Of a stretch of 44,798 bases of DNA, positions 7,703 to 14,743 are shown in pieces. Where the stretch lies: the NCBI RefSeq assembly GCF_026393345.1, contig NZ_JAPLAI010000057.1, forward strand, positions 1 to 44,798, read 5' to 3'. Each line of letters starts with the position of its first letter. The stretch's first letter is position 1. Below the pieces are notes generated by a model. It saw only the letters and a list, made by a program, of their open reading frames with translations. It was not told the DNA's origin and ran no database searches. Source of the DNA: Microbacterium sp. Lineage in GTDB: Bacteria > Actinomycetota > Actinomycetes > Actinomycetales > Microbacteriaceae. The position numbers and the translations under genes are program-made.

Positions 7703-8830
7703 ATGTCGGTTCGGAATGTGCTCATCGTCGGCGGTGGATTCACCGGTCTGACGGCGGCGATCGCGCTCGCACAGCGCGGGGTGCAGGTCACCCTGATCGA
7801 CCGCGCGAAGGCATGGGCGCGGGTCGGGCACGGCCTGACCATCCAGGGCAACGCCCTGCGAGTCTTCCGCGAGCTCGGTGTCATCGACGAGGTGCTGGCC
7901 ACCGGCCAGCCCGAGAACAGCCTCACGCTGTACTTCGCCGACGGCCGGGTGATGGCCGAGATCCCGACGCCGCGCACCGGCGGCGACGACCTCCCCGCCA
8001 CGATCGGCGCGCTCCGGCCCGACCTGCACGAGATCCTCGTCCGCAAGGCCGAGTCGCTCGGCGTCGAGATCCGGCTGGGCCGCGAGCTCGCCTCCTTCGA
8101 GACTGTCGGCGACACCGCGACATCTGTCCTCTCCGACGGGACGACCGAGACGTGGGACCTCATCGTGGTGGCGGAGGGGATCAAGTCCCCCACGCGGCCC
8201 GCACTCGGGATCACCGAGGACCGCGCTCCCTCCGGCCTCGGCATCTGGCGCGCGGTCACCTCCCGCCTTCCCGAGATGACCGGCGGCATCGCATACCCGG
8301 TCGAGGACGACGGCGGCGCCTTCAAGGTGGGGTACACCCCGGTGGGACCGGACCAGTGCTACATCTTCGTGCTCTGCCGCCCGGTGCGGCCGGACAACGG
8401 CCTGTCGGACGTGGACGAGGTGAAGCGCCTGATGGCGAACTTCCACGGTCCGTTCGACCACCTGCGTGAGTCCCTCACCGAAGAGACATTCCTGAACTTC
8501 CAGGAGATCGAGTGGATCTTCGTCGAGGGCCCCTGGCACCAGGGCCGGGTCATCGCCCTCGGCGAGACCGTGCACGCCGTGCCGCCCCTCATCGCCCAGG
8601 GCGCGGCGCAGTGCGTGGAGGACTCGCTCGTGTTCGCCGAGTACGTCACGCAGGAGGGCGACCTCGAGGAGCAGCTCACCGCTTTCGAAGCCCGGCGCAT
8701 CCCGCGGGTCAAGGGGGTCGTCGACGCCTCGCTGCAGCTCGCGGACTGGGAGCTGCACCCCGGTACCCCGGATGCGGACCCCGGCCGCCTCATGATGCAG
8801 GCGCTGTTCGCGCTGGTGCCGGCCCCGTGA
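7703..8830 (+). CDS. FAD-dependent aromatic hydroxylase (group A flavoprotein monooxygenase)
   Basis: 375 aa. The N-terminal FAD motif VLIVGGGFTGLTAA (GxGxxG type) is clear. The second motif reads VVAEGIKSPTRP, with DG changed to EG; the third reads VIALGETVHAVPP, with the usual GDAAH changed to GETVH. Overall length and order match salicylate/kynurenine-hydroxylase-like enzymes that use NAD(P)H and O2 to hydroxylate phenols. It starts the plus-strand operon 120 bp after lysR, and its stop overlaps the cupin start (GTGA). It would prepare a catecholic ring for the extradiol dioxygenase encoded divergently; FdeE of Herbaspirillum is a functional analogue. The altered acidic residues leave some doubt about normal FAD handling. 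Confidence 0.82.
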   Translation: MSVRNVLIVGGGFTGLTAAIALAQRGVQVTLIDRAKAWARVGHGLTIQGNALRVFRELGVIDEVLATGQPENSLTLYFADGRVMAEIPTPRTGGDDLPATIGALRPDLHEILVRKAESLGVEIRLGRELASFETVGDTATSVLSDGTTETWDLIVVAEGIKSPTRPALGITEDRAPSGLGIWRAVTSRLPEMTGGIAYPVEDDGGAFKVGYTPVGPDQCYIFVLCRPVRPDNGLSDVDEVKRLMANFHGPFDHLRESLTEETFLNFQEIEWIFVEGPWHQGRVIALGETVHAVPPLIAQGAAQCVEDSLVFAEYVTQEGDLEEQLTAFEARRIPRVKGVVDASLQLADWELHPGTPDADPGRLMMQALFALVPAP

Positions 8831-9369
8831 GCGGCTTCCGCGTTCCCCGCCGCATCGTCACCGGGCACGACGCCGCCGGCGTCTCGGTGATCGTCAGCGA
8901 CGACACCGTCCCGGTGACCCGTGAGCTCCCGGAGGACGGCGTCGCGTTCCACGAGGTGTGGGAGACGACCGGCGCACCCGCGACGATCGGTGCGGCGTTC
9001 GACGACCCGACGATCGGCGACATCACGGTGCCGCCGCCCACCCAGGGCACCCGCATCCGGATCAACGAGTTCCTGCCCGGCCACCTCGACGAGCGTGGGC
9101 TGCAGTCGCCGGTGCACCGCACCGAGTCGATCGACTACGGGATCGTGCTGGAGGGCGAGATCGTGCTGATCCTCGACGACAGCGAGGTCACCGCCCACGC
9201 CGGCGACATCATCGTGCAGCGCGGCACCGACCACGCGTGGGCGAACCGCTCCGACCGCATCGCGCGGGTCGCGTTCGTGCTCGTCGACGGCGAATTCGGC
9301 GACGACGTGTTGCAGGTACTGCCCGCCGACATCCGCGGCGACCTCATGCGGCACGGGCCGCGGGACTGA
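8827..9369 (+). CDS. Cupin-domain protein
   Basis: 180 aa from a GTG that overlaps the preceding stop by 4 bp. One cupin barrel is visible: HRTESIDYGIVLEGEI (His97, Glu100) and GDIIVQRGTDHAWANR (His136), a possible metal site. This small cupin type is common in actinobacterial and proteobacterial aromatic-degradation operons, where its role is mostly undefined; isomerisation, decarboxylation or ring cleavage have been suggested for relatives. It is too short for gentisate dioxygenase (about 350 aa, two barrels). Its position between the hydroxylase and a VOC protein supports a step in the same pathway. Confidence 0.8.
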   Translation: MSGFRVPRRIVTGHDAAGVSVIVSDDTVPVTRELPEDGVAFHEVWETTGAPATIGAAFDDPTIGDITVPPPTQGTRIRINEFLPGHLDERGLQSPVHRTESIDYGIVLEGEIVLILDDSEVTAHAGDIIVQRGTDHAWANRSDRIARVAFVLVDGEFGDDVLQVLPADIRGDLMRHGPRD

Positions 9370-9374
9370 GGACG

Positions 9375-9797
9375 ATGATGCACGTCGACCACATCGGGTT
9401 GTCCGTGGGCGACCTGGACGCGCAGCGGGACTGGTATCAGCGGGCCTTCGGGTTCGACACCGCCCGCCCGTTCGAGATCGCCCCCGTCGGGCTGCGCGGA
9501 GTATTCCTCCTCGGGCCCGATGACCTCGCCCTCGAGCTGCTGGAACGCCAGGGCTCCCAGGCGGTGAACCGCCCCGCCACGACCCCGCCGGACGCGCTGC
9601 TGTCCCGCGGTTGGGCGCACGTGTGCCTGCGGGTCGACGACGTGGACGCGGTGTTCACCCGTCTCATCGACGCCGGGGCCGGCACCCTCAGCGCCCCGGG
9701 GGACTCCCCCGAACCGGGCGTGCGCTTCGCATTCGTCACCGATCCGGAAGGCAATCTCATCGAACTCCTCGACCGTTCAGGGCCGGTGACCGCATGA
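9375..9797 (+). CDS. VOC-family (glyoxalase/dioxygenase-like) protein
   Basis: 140 aa, one glyoxalase-type module pair: MHVDHIGLSVGDLDAQRDWY at the start, WAHVCLRVDDVD in the middle, FVTDPEGNLIELLD at the end. Candidate metal ligands are the His of VDHIG, the His of AHVCL and the Glu of LIELL. Two ATG codons (9375 and 9378) follow a GAGGAC sequence; either could start. Functions in this fold include lyase, epimerase, isomerase and dioxygenase reactions. The stop overlaps the next gene (ATGA at 9794-9797). In this operon it may process a ring-cleavage product. Confidence 0.78.
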   Translation: MMHVDHIGLSVGDLDAQRDWYQRAFGFDTARPFEIAPVGLRGVFLLGPDDLALELLERQGSQAVNRPATTPPDALLSRGWAHVCLRVDDVDAVFTRLIDAGAGTLSAPGDSPEPGVRFAFVTDPEGNLIELLDRSGPVTA

Positions 9798-10609
9798 CCG
9801 CGGTCGCCCTGCCCGGTCTCTCCGGCAACCTCTTCGTCGTCACCGGCGCCGCCGGCGGGCAGGGAGCGCAGGAGGCGCTGCTTCTTGCCGCCAACGGGGC
9901 GGACGTCATCGCCGCCGACGTGCGCGACGACGCTCCGGAACTCCTCGCCGCCGCATCCGGCCTGCCCGGCTCGGTCACCTACCGCCGCCTGGACGTGACC
10001 GACGAGTCGGCGTGGCAGGACCTCGTCGACTCGCTCAATGGTCGCCGCGTGAAGGGCCTCGTGAACAACGCCGGCGTCACGCACCGGGTGCGCATCGGCG
10101 CCGTGGAGCGCGCCGACTGGGACCGCGTGCTCGCCGTCAACGTCACCGGTGCCATGCTCGGCATCCAGGCCCTCCTCCCCCTGATGGATGCGGGATCCTC
10201 GATCGTCAACATCGGGTCGGCCGCGGGCCTCACCGGCCATTACACGGCCGCGTACACGACGAGCAAATGGGCGATCCGCGGCCTCACGCACTCCTGCGTC
10301 ACCGAGCTCGGCCCCCGCGGCATCCGCGCGAACATCGTCCACCCGGGGTACATCCGCACCGAGATGACCGCCTCCGCGCCCGCTCCCTTCCTCGACGCGA
10401 ACATCGCGATCGCCCCGCTCCACCGCGGCGGTGAGCCCGAGGAGGTCGCCAACGTCGTGGTGTTCCTCCTCTCCGATGCCGCGGCCTACGTCACGGGTGC
10501 CGAGATCGGAGTCGACGGCGGCCAGTTCCTCTCGGGGGTGGCGACATTCCTCTCGGATGCGGTGCGCCCGGCGCAGCAGCCCGCCTCAGCCGCCGAGGGG
10601 CGCGCATGA
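9794..10609 (+). CDS. Short-chain dehydrogenase/reductase
   Basis: 271 aa classical SDR. FVVTGAAGGQGAQEA is the cofactor loop, followed by GLVNNAG, SIVNIGSAAG with the catalytic Ser, and YTTSK with the catalytic Tyr and Lys. The last 25 residues are a low-complexity Ala/Gln tail. It overlaps both neighbours by ATGA (9794-9797 and 10606-10609), so it lies inside a translationally coupled run. Likely an alcohol/ketone interconversion on a ring-derived or side-chain intermediate; the substrate cannot be read from sequence. Unlike the SDR at 4816-5580 it has an intact active site. Confidence 0.85.
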   Translation: MTAVALPGLSGNLFVVTGAAGGQGAQEALLLAANGADVIAADVRDDAPELLAAASGLPGSVTYRRLDVTDESAWQDLVDSLNGRRVKGLVNNAGVTHRVRIGAVERADWDRVLAVNVTGAMLGIQALLPLMDAGSSIVNIGSAAGLTGHYTAAYTTSKWAIRGLTHSCVTELGPRGIRANIVHPGYIRTEMTASAPAPFLDANIAIAPLHRGGEPEEVANVVVFLLSDAAAYVTGAEIGVDGGQFLSGVATFLSDAVRPAQQPASAAEGRA

Positions 10610-11031
10610 ACCAGGAGACGTTCGACGACTACATCGCCCGGTTCAACCGGCGTGACATGACGGCCTTCGAGGACTACCTCGACGACGACATGCACATGCA
10701 GAATGGCACGCTCGAGTTCACCGGCGTGCAGGGGATGAAGGACCACTACGCGAAGATCTGGTCCACATTCCGCGAAGAGCTGGCCCCGACCGATTTCGTC
10801 GGGTCCGACACGAACGCGGCGATCCGGATGGTGACGTTCTTCACAGCCGAGCGCGACGACCCGGAGTCCCTCTTCGGGCCCGTCGCCCTGGGCGACCGGT
10901 ACGAGTTCCGCGGGGTCATCTCCTACCGGCTGACCGCCGAAGGGAAGTTCGCCGACATCCTCGTGGCCTACAACTCGTTCACCTCGATCCGGGCCGACGG
11001 CACCGTGACCGAACTCGGCATCCCCCACTGA
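10606..11031 (+). CDS. NTF2-like (SnoaL-type) protein
   Basis: 141 aa. The helix FDDYIARFNRRDMTAFEDYLDDDMHM followed by alternating strands is the alpha+beta cone of the NTF2-like superfamily, which includes SnoaL-like cyclases, small dehydratases and ring-hydroxylating dioxygenase small subunits. It overlaps the SDR stop by 4 bp and lies 29 bp before the hydrolase gene. A dehydratase, isomerase or cyclase step is plausible given the neighbours; no specific catalytic residues can be assigned with confidence. Confidence 0.7.
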   Translation: MNQETFDDYIARFNRRDMTAFEDYLDDDMHMQNGTLEFTGVQGMKDHYAKIWSTFREELAPTDFVGSDTNAAIRMVTFFTAERDDPESLFGPVALGDRYEFRGVISYRLTAEGKFADILVAYNSFTSIRADGTVTELGIPH

Positions 11032-11060
11032 TCTTCCGCAGTCCCCGAAGGAGTCCTTCT

Positions 11061-12239
11061 ATGTACATGTACTACCCCACCAACTACGTGTGGAGCATGG
11101 CGGTCGTCGCTTCGCTCAACAACGGCGGTTTCATCGACGACGTCGACAAGGCCGCCCGCCCCGTGCTGGAGGCCTCGCAGCAGGGCGACGACGTCGGCAC
11201 CGAGCTGCTGTACGCCTCATGGAAGGCGGTGGCCGATCGGCTTCTCGCCGCCGCCGCGACCGATGAGGCCCGCGGCTGGAAGCTCTCCGCCTCCGACAAG
11301 TACTATCGCGCGGCGCTGTACACCTCGCAGGCGGAGCGCCTGCAGTCGCCGAAATGGGAAGGTCGCAAGGCCGCGTACCAGCAGTCGATCGACCTGCTGC
11401 TCAGGCACGTCGAGCTCGGCGGCATCCCGGTGACCCCCGTCGATGTGCCCTACTCCGGCGACGACGCCCCCACGGGCTCCGCGCTGCCGGGCTACTTCTA
11501 TCGCGCCCCGGGTGACGGGCCGAAGCCGCTGATCGTGATGTGGAACGGCCTCGACTCCACCAAGGAGATGATGTACACCTCCGGGTTCCCGCAGCAGATG
11601 GCCCGCCGCGGCATCTCGACGCTCATGATGGACCCGCCCGGCTCCGGCGAGGCGCTCCGGATGCGGGACCTCCACGCCCGATTCGACACCGAGGTGTGGG
11701 CCGCCTCCATTCTCGACTGGGTCGAGGCGAACGCCGGCGAGCTGAACGTCGACCCGACCAAGGTCGGCCTCGTCGGCTGGTCGCTCGGCGGCTACTACGT
11801 GCCGCGGGCGGCCGCTTTCGAGAAGCGCATCGCTCTGGCCGTCGCATGGGGCGCCAACTACGACTGGGCAGCCGTGCAGGAGGCGCGCCGTCGCCGCGAG
11901 GGCGAGAACCCGGTGCCGCACTACTGGGACCACGTGCACTGGGTGTTCGGTGCGAACGACGACGCCGATTTCCTGGAGAAGACGAAGAACATGCGGCTGG
12001 AGGGCGTGGTCGAGAAGATCACGGTGCCGTTCCTCGTCACCCACGGCGAGGCCGACCGGCAGATCCCGGTGAAGTACGCGTACGACGAATACGAGGCCGC
12101 GGTGAACTCCCCGAAGCGGGAGCTGCGCATCTTCACGCAGGAGGAGGGCGGCGCCGAGCACATCGGCATCGACAACATGGCCTACGTCGGCGAATTCACC
12201 GCCGACTGGATCGCGGAGACCTTCGCCGAGCTCGCCTGA
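11061..12239 (+). CDS. Alpha/beta hydrolase, C-C-bond hydrolase type (2,6-dihydroxypseudooxynicotine hydrolase-like)
   Basis: 392 aa. An alpha-helical N-terminal region of about 120 residues precedes the hydrolase core, as in the FrsA/DHPON-hydrolase group. WNGLDSTKEM resembles the oxyanion region of that group. The triad reads as Ser241 (GWSLGG), Asp332 (THGEADRQIP) and His367 (GGAEHIG). DHPON hydrolase cleaves a C-C bond beside a ketone, so a beta-diketone or meta-cleavage product is a reasonable substrate here. AAGGAG lies 7 bases before the ATG. It is the last gene of the operon and is followed by a strong hairpin. Confidence 0.8.
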   Translation: MYMYYPTNYVWSMAVVASLNNGGFIDDVDKAARPVLEASQQGDDVGTELLYASWKAVADRLLAAAATDEARGWKLSASDKYYRAALYTSQAERLQSPKWEGRKAAYQQSIDLLLRHVELGGIPVTPVDVPYSGDDAPTGSALPGYFYRAPGDGPKPLIVMWNGLDSTKEMMYTSGFPQQMARRGISTLMMDPPGSGEALRMRDLHARFDTEVWAASILDWVEANAGELNVDPTKVGLVGWSLGGYYVPRAAAFEKRIALAVAWGANYDWAAVQEARRRREGENPVPHYWDHVHWVFGANDDADFLEKTKNMRLEGVVEKITVPFLVTHGEADRQIPVKYAYDEYEAAVNSPKRELRIFTQEEGGAEHIGIDNMAYVGEFTADWIAETFAELA

Positions 12240-12252
12240 GCGGGATCGAACG

Positions 12253-12289
12253 GGACGGATGCGGCGGCCTTGGGTCGCCGCATCCGTCC
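12253..12289 (+). terminator. Hairpin terminator after the hydrolase gene
   Basis: GGACGGATGCGGCG (12253-12266) pairs perfectly with CGCCGCATCCGTCC (12276-12289), and the stem can be extended inward by G-U and G-C pairs to leave a tiny loop. It lies 14 bp after the stop of the last gene of the operon. There is no U tract, which is common for actinobacterial terminators. The arms contain the GGATGC/GCATCC word that recurs in this window. Confidence 0.75.
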
Positions 12290-12331
12290 TCTGCGTTCCC
12301 GCCCGAGGACGAGCAGACGTCGGCCCGACGG

Positions 12332-12343
12332 GATAATCAGGGG
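12332..12343 (+). promoter_or_regulatory. -10 element of leaderless tetR
   Basis: GATAAT (12332-12337) ends exactly six bases before the ATG at 12344, and no Shine-Dalgarno site is seen. The arrangement predicts that transcription starts at or next to the start codon. No convincing -35 element is visible. Confidence 0.5.
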
Positions 12344-12964
12344 ATGACCGACAACCCAGCGGTGCGCGCACCCAAGCAGCAGCGCTCCCGCGACGCCTGG
12401 GACCGCGTGCTCGCCGTCGGCGTCCAGCTGTTCACCGAGGGGGGCCTGGAGGCGCTGACGGTCACGGCGGTGTGCCGGCGGGCCGGAGTGTCCGCCCCCT
12501 CGCTGTACGCCCGGGTCGACGGCCGCGCGGGTCTCATCGCGGCGGTGTACGAGCACGCGATGCTCACCATCCGGGCGAGCGACGCCGAAGTGGTGGGCAG
12601 ACTCCCCGGCCCGGACGCCCCGCAAGCGGCCCGGATCGCCGCCGTGGTCGCCGCCGCGGCCGAGCAGTTCTCGCGCAACGCCCGGCTGCTCCGGCCGATC
12701 ATCGCCGCGTCGCTCCAGGACGAGTGGGTGCACCGACGGGGCATCGAGGAGGCGCAGCGGCTGATCGGCGAGCTGTCGGCGGCGCTGGGTATCGGCGAGG
12801 AGGCCGGGCGCGACATCGCGACCATGCTGTTCGCCGAGCTCGTCATGAGCACGATGTACGGTGCCGACTTCGCGTCACCGTTCGCCCCCGACGCCACCGG
12901 GCACCGGGATCGGCTGGTGCGGATGGCGACGGCCCGCGCCGAGGCGATCGACGCGGGCCGCTGA
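12344..12964 (+). CDS. TetR-family transcriptional regulator
   Basis: 206 aa. The N-terminal helix-turn-helix region includes RSRDAWDRVLAVGVQLF, LTVTAVCRRAGVSAPSLYARV (recognition helix) and GRAGLIAAVYEHAM, typical TetR layout; the C-terminal domain is Ala-rich and of the ligand-binding type. The gene follows the terminator of the hydroxylase operon and is convergent with the second FAD hydroxylase gene. Target and ligand are unknown; palindromes at 14233-14275 are candidate binding sites. The start ATG fits a leaderless message. Confidence 0.85.
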   Translation: MTDNPAVRAPKQQRSRDAWDRVLAVGVQLFTEGGLEALTVTAVCRRAGVSAPSLYARVDGRAGLIAAVYEHAMLTIRASDAEVVGRLPGPDAPQAARIAAVVAAAAEQFSRNARLLRPIIAASLQDEWVHRRGIEEAQRLIGELSAALGIGEEAGRDIATMLFAELVMSTMYGADFASPFAPDATGHRDRLVRMATARAEAIDAGR

Positions 12965-12993
12965 CGCGCCCCGGTCAGGATCCGGAGCGCGTC
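12963..12993. terminator. Convergent hairpin between tetR and the FAD hydroxylase gene
   Basis: GACGCGCCCCGG (12963-12974) and CCGGAGCGCGTC (12982-12993) form a 12-bp stem with one C-A mismatch and a 7-base loop. It starts within the tetR stop codon and ends 4 bp before the stop of the converging gene at 12998, so it could end transcription from both sides. Confidence 0.65.
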
Positions 12994-12997
12994 GGCA

Positions 12998-14212
12998 TCA
13001 CGCCGGGGCGGTGATGCCTGCACCCATCTCGTCGAGCTGGGCGTCGATCTCCCGCGGGCTGCGCTCCCCGATCTGCTTCTGCAGCATCGAGGTGTGGTCC
13101 ATGACGGCGTCGCGCAACGGACGCAGCACCGCGGGTGCGTGATGGAAGACCTTCCCCAGGATGTAGGCCTGCTGCACCTGCATCGTCGTGTGCGGGATAC
13201 GGATGCGGTCGTACTCGGTCAGCGCCGCGGTCACCGCCGCCGTGTCGTGCAGGTCGACGCCGGCGAGGAGCTTACCGAGGAAGTAGCCGTCGCCGATGGA
13301 CATGCCCGCTCCGTACGCGGCGTACGGGGAGGTCGCGTGCGCCGCATCACCGGCCAGCGTGATGCGTCCGCGCGACCATGCCTTCAGCGGCTTCCGGTCG
13401 CGGATCACCCAGCGCTGCACGTGATCGTCGGTGGTGTGATCGATGAGAGTCGTCAGCGGCGCACCGAACCCCCGCGCGCCCCGCCGCGCGTGGCCACGGA
13501 GGTCGGCGGGAGCCGGCGCGTCCGGGTCGCACGCCTCCAGCACCCACCACTGGAACCCGTCACGGCCGTCGCTGCGGATGGAGGTGTACGACCCCTGCAC
13601 CGTGCGAGTGTGGGCGATGATCGCCTCGCCCTTCTCCGCGGCGGGGACGTCGTCGAACGTGTATCCGCCGATGATCTGGAGCCGGTGCTCCCGCTTCGGC
13701 GACACGCCCCAGAGGTGAGTGCGCACGATCGAGTCGATGCCGTCGGCGCCGATGAGAAGCGGGGTGCGGCGCATGGTGCCGTCCTTCAGCGTGAGCACCA
13801 CCTCGCCGCCGGTGTCCCGGATGCCGACGACCTCCTGGTTCGTCTGCAGCATGCCGTCGGGGAGCGCGGCCAGCATGCGCCGGTACAGGTCGGGGCGCAG
13901 CATCCCGATGAAGCCGCCGCCGTACGCCGTCACGACGTCGTCGGGGATCTGCACGTCGGCACGGATGTCGCCGCGAGCGTTCCGGAACGTCGAGTGGCAC
14001 GGCGCGCCGAGGTCGGTCGTGTCGACGCCCATGAGCCCGAGCGCCTTGATGGGCGGCGGCCAGAGGTTGAGGATGTTGCCGGCGGGGCGGGCCTCGCGGT
14101 AGCGCTCCAGGATGACGACGTCGTGGCCGGCGGTGCGCAGCGCCAGGGCGCTCGCCATCCCGGCCGGTCCGCCGCCGAGCACGACGATCGGGTCCTGCGG
14201 GGTGTGGGTCAT
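12998..14212 (-). CDS. FAD-dependent aromatic hydroxylase, second copy type
   Basis: 404 aa. IVVLGGGPAGMASALAL gives the FAD GxGxxG motif, LLIGADGIDSIVR the DG motif, and ITLAGDAAHATSPYAAYGAGMSI the GD motif, all intact. It therefore belongs to the same group A flavin hydroxylases as the 7703-8830 product but is not a close duplicate (different N- and C-terminal regions). ATG at 14212 is chosen; an in-frame start at 14251 would add an unlikely 13-residue extension. GAGGAG lies upstream. It is divergent from a VOC gene across a palindrome-rich gap and is probably controlled by the nearby TetR or another repressor. Confidence 0.85.
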   Translation of the reverse strand: MTHTPQDPIVVLGGGPAGMASALALRTAGHDVVILERYREARPAGNILNLWPPPIKALGLMGVDTTDLGAPCHSTFRNARGDIRADVQIPDDVVTAYGGGFIGMLRPDLYRRMLAALPDGMLQTNQEVVGIRDTGGEVVLTLKDGTMRRTPLLIGADGIDSIVRTHLWGVSPKREHRLQIIGGYTFDDVPAAEKGEAIIAHTRTVQGSYTSIRSDGRDGFQWWVLEACDPDAPAPADLRGHARRGARGFGAPLTTLIDHTTDDHVQRWVIRDRKPLKAWSRGRITLAGDAAHATSPYAAYGAGMSIGDGYFLGKLLAGVDLHDTAAVTAALTEYDRIRIPHTTMQVQQAYILGKVFHHAPAVLRPLRDAVMDHTSMLQKQIGERSPREIDAQLDEMGAGITAPA

Positions 14213-14232
14213 CGGTGACTCCTCGTCGAATC

Positions 14233-14254
14233 GGGATGGCACCACTGCCATCCC
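14233..14254. promoter_or_regulatory. Perfect inverted repeat in the 5' region of the FAD hydroxylase gene
   Basis: GGGATGGCA and TGCCATCCC form a perfect 9-bp inverted repeat around a 4-base centre. It lies 20 bp upstream of the hydroxylase start (minus strand). It could be a repressor operator or an RNA hairpin in the leader. Confidence 0.55.
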
Positions 14255-14260
14255 GCAAAC

Positions 14261-14275
14261 TGTAAGCTCCTTACA
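14261..14275. promoter_or_regulatory. Palindromic operator candidate TGTAAG-N3-CTTACA
   Basis: A perfect 6-bp inverted repeat with a 3-base centre inside the most AT-rich part of the divergent gap between the FAD hydroxylase (start 14212) and the VOC gene (start 14342). Size and symmetry suit a dimeric regulator such as TetR, GntR or PadR types. It probably overlaps one or both promoters. Confidence 0.6.
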
Positions 14276-14341
14276 CTTTTAAGGGCAGCGTCCGGCACCG
14301 ATCCCCGGTATCGACGCGACCGATGATGGCAGGGAGCGACG

Positions 14342-14713
14342 ATGACGACGACGACACAGGCGGTGACCTGGGTGGCGCGACAGGTGACGGATGCGGCGTT
14401 GCGCGAGGCGCGGGGCATGGCGGGCGCGCTCGGGCTCGCGGTGCTGCAGGACGAACCCGGGAAGCTCGTGGTGGCAACGGCCGACGGTGGCGTGCTCGAG
14501 TACCTCACGCCCGAGAGGGCGGAGCCCGCCTACCTGTTCGACGGACAGGACACCGTGGTCGGTTTCCTCGTCGACGACCTGGATGGCGCAGTCGGCGATC
14601 TCGCCGACGCCGGCTTTGCGCCCGTCGGGGTGGGCGGCGCCGGGGGCGGGGTGCGGTTCCAGCACGTGCGCGGACCCGGCGGTGTCGCCTACGGGCTCAT
14701 CCAGCGGGTGTGA
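14342..14713 (+). CDS. VOC-superfamily (glyoxalase-like) protein
   Basis: 123 aa. The chain shows the second half of a glyoxalase-type module best: TVVGFLVDDLDGAVGDLADAGF followed by VRFQHVRGPGGVAYGLIQ. Metal-binding residues are not clearly complete, so catalysis is uncertain. GGGAG lies just upstream of the ATG. It is divergent from the FAD hydroxylase gene and shares its palindromic control region, suggesting joint regulation; it may bind or transform the same product. Confidence 0.65.
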   Translation: MTTTTQAVTWVARQVTDAALREARGMAGALGLAVLQDEPGKLVVATADGGVLEYLTPERAEPAYLFDGQDTVVGFLVDDLDGAVGDLADAGFAPVGVGGAGGGVRFQHVRGPGGVAYGLIQRV

Positions 14714-14743
14714 TGGGCCGCGGCTCGCCGACGCTCCCTCGGC

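Noticed and set aside
8827..9369. Cupin gene as gentisate 1,2-dioxygenase
   Set aside because: It is 180 aa with one barrel; gentisate dioxygenases have two cupin domains and about twice the length.
586..12239. Assignment of the left module as a nicotine pathway
   Set aside because: Although a DHPON-hydrolase-like and a BBE-type gene are present, the molybdenum hydroxylase, ketone dehydrogenase and pyridine-specific genes are not seen.
14713..14743. Possible terminator between the VOC gene and the FAH hydrolase gene
   Set aside because: Only a 5-bp stem with a 7-base loop is visible; too weak to call in GC-rich DNA.
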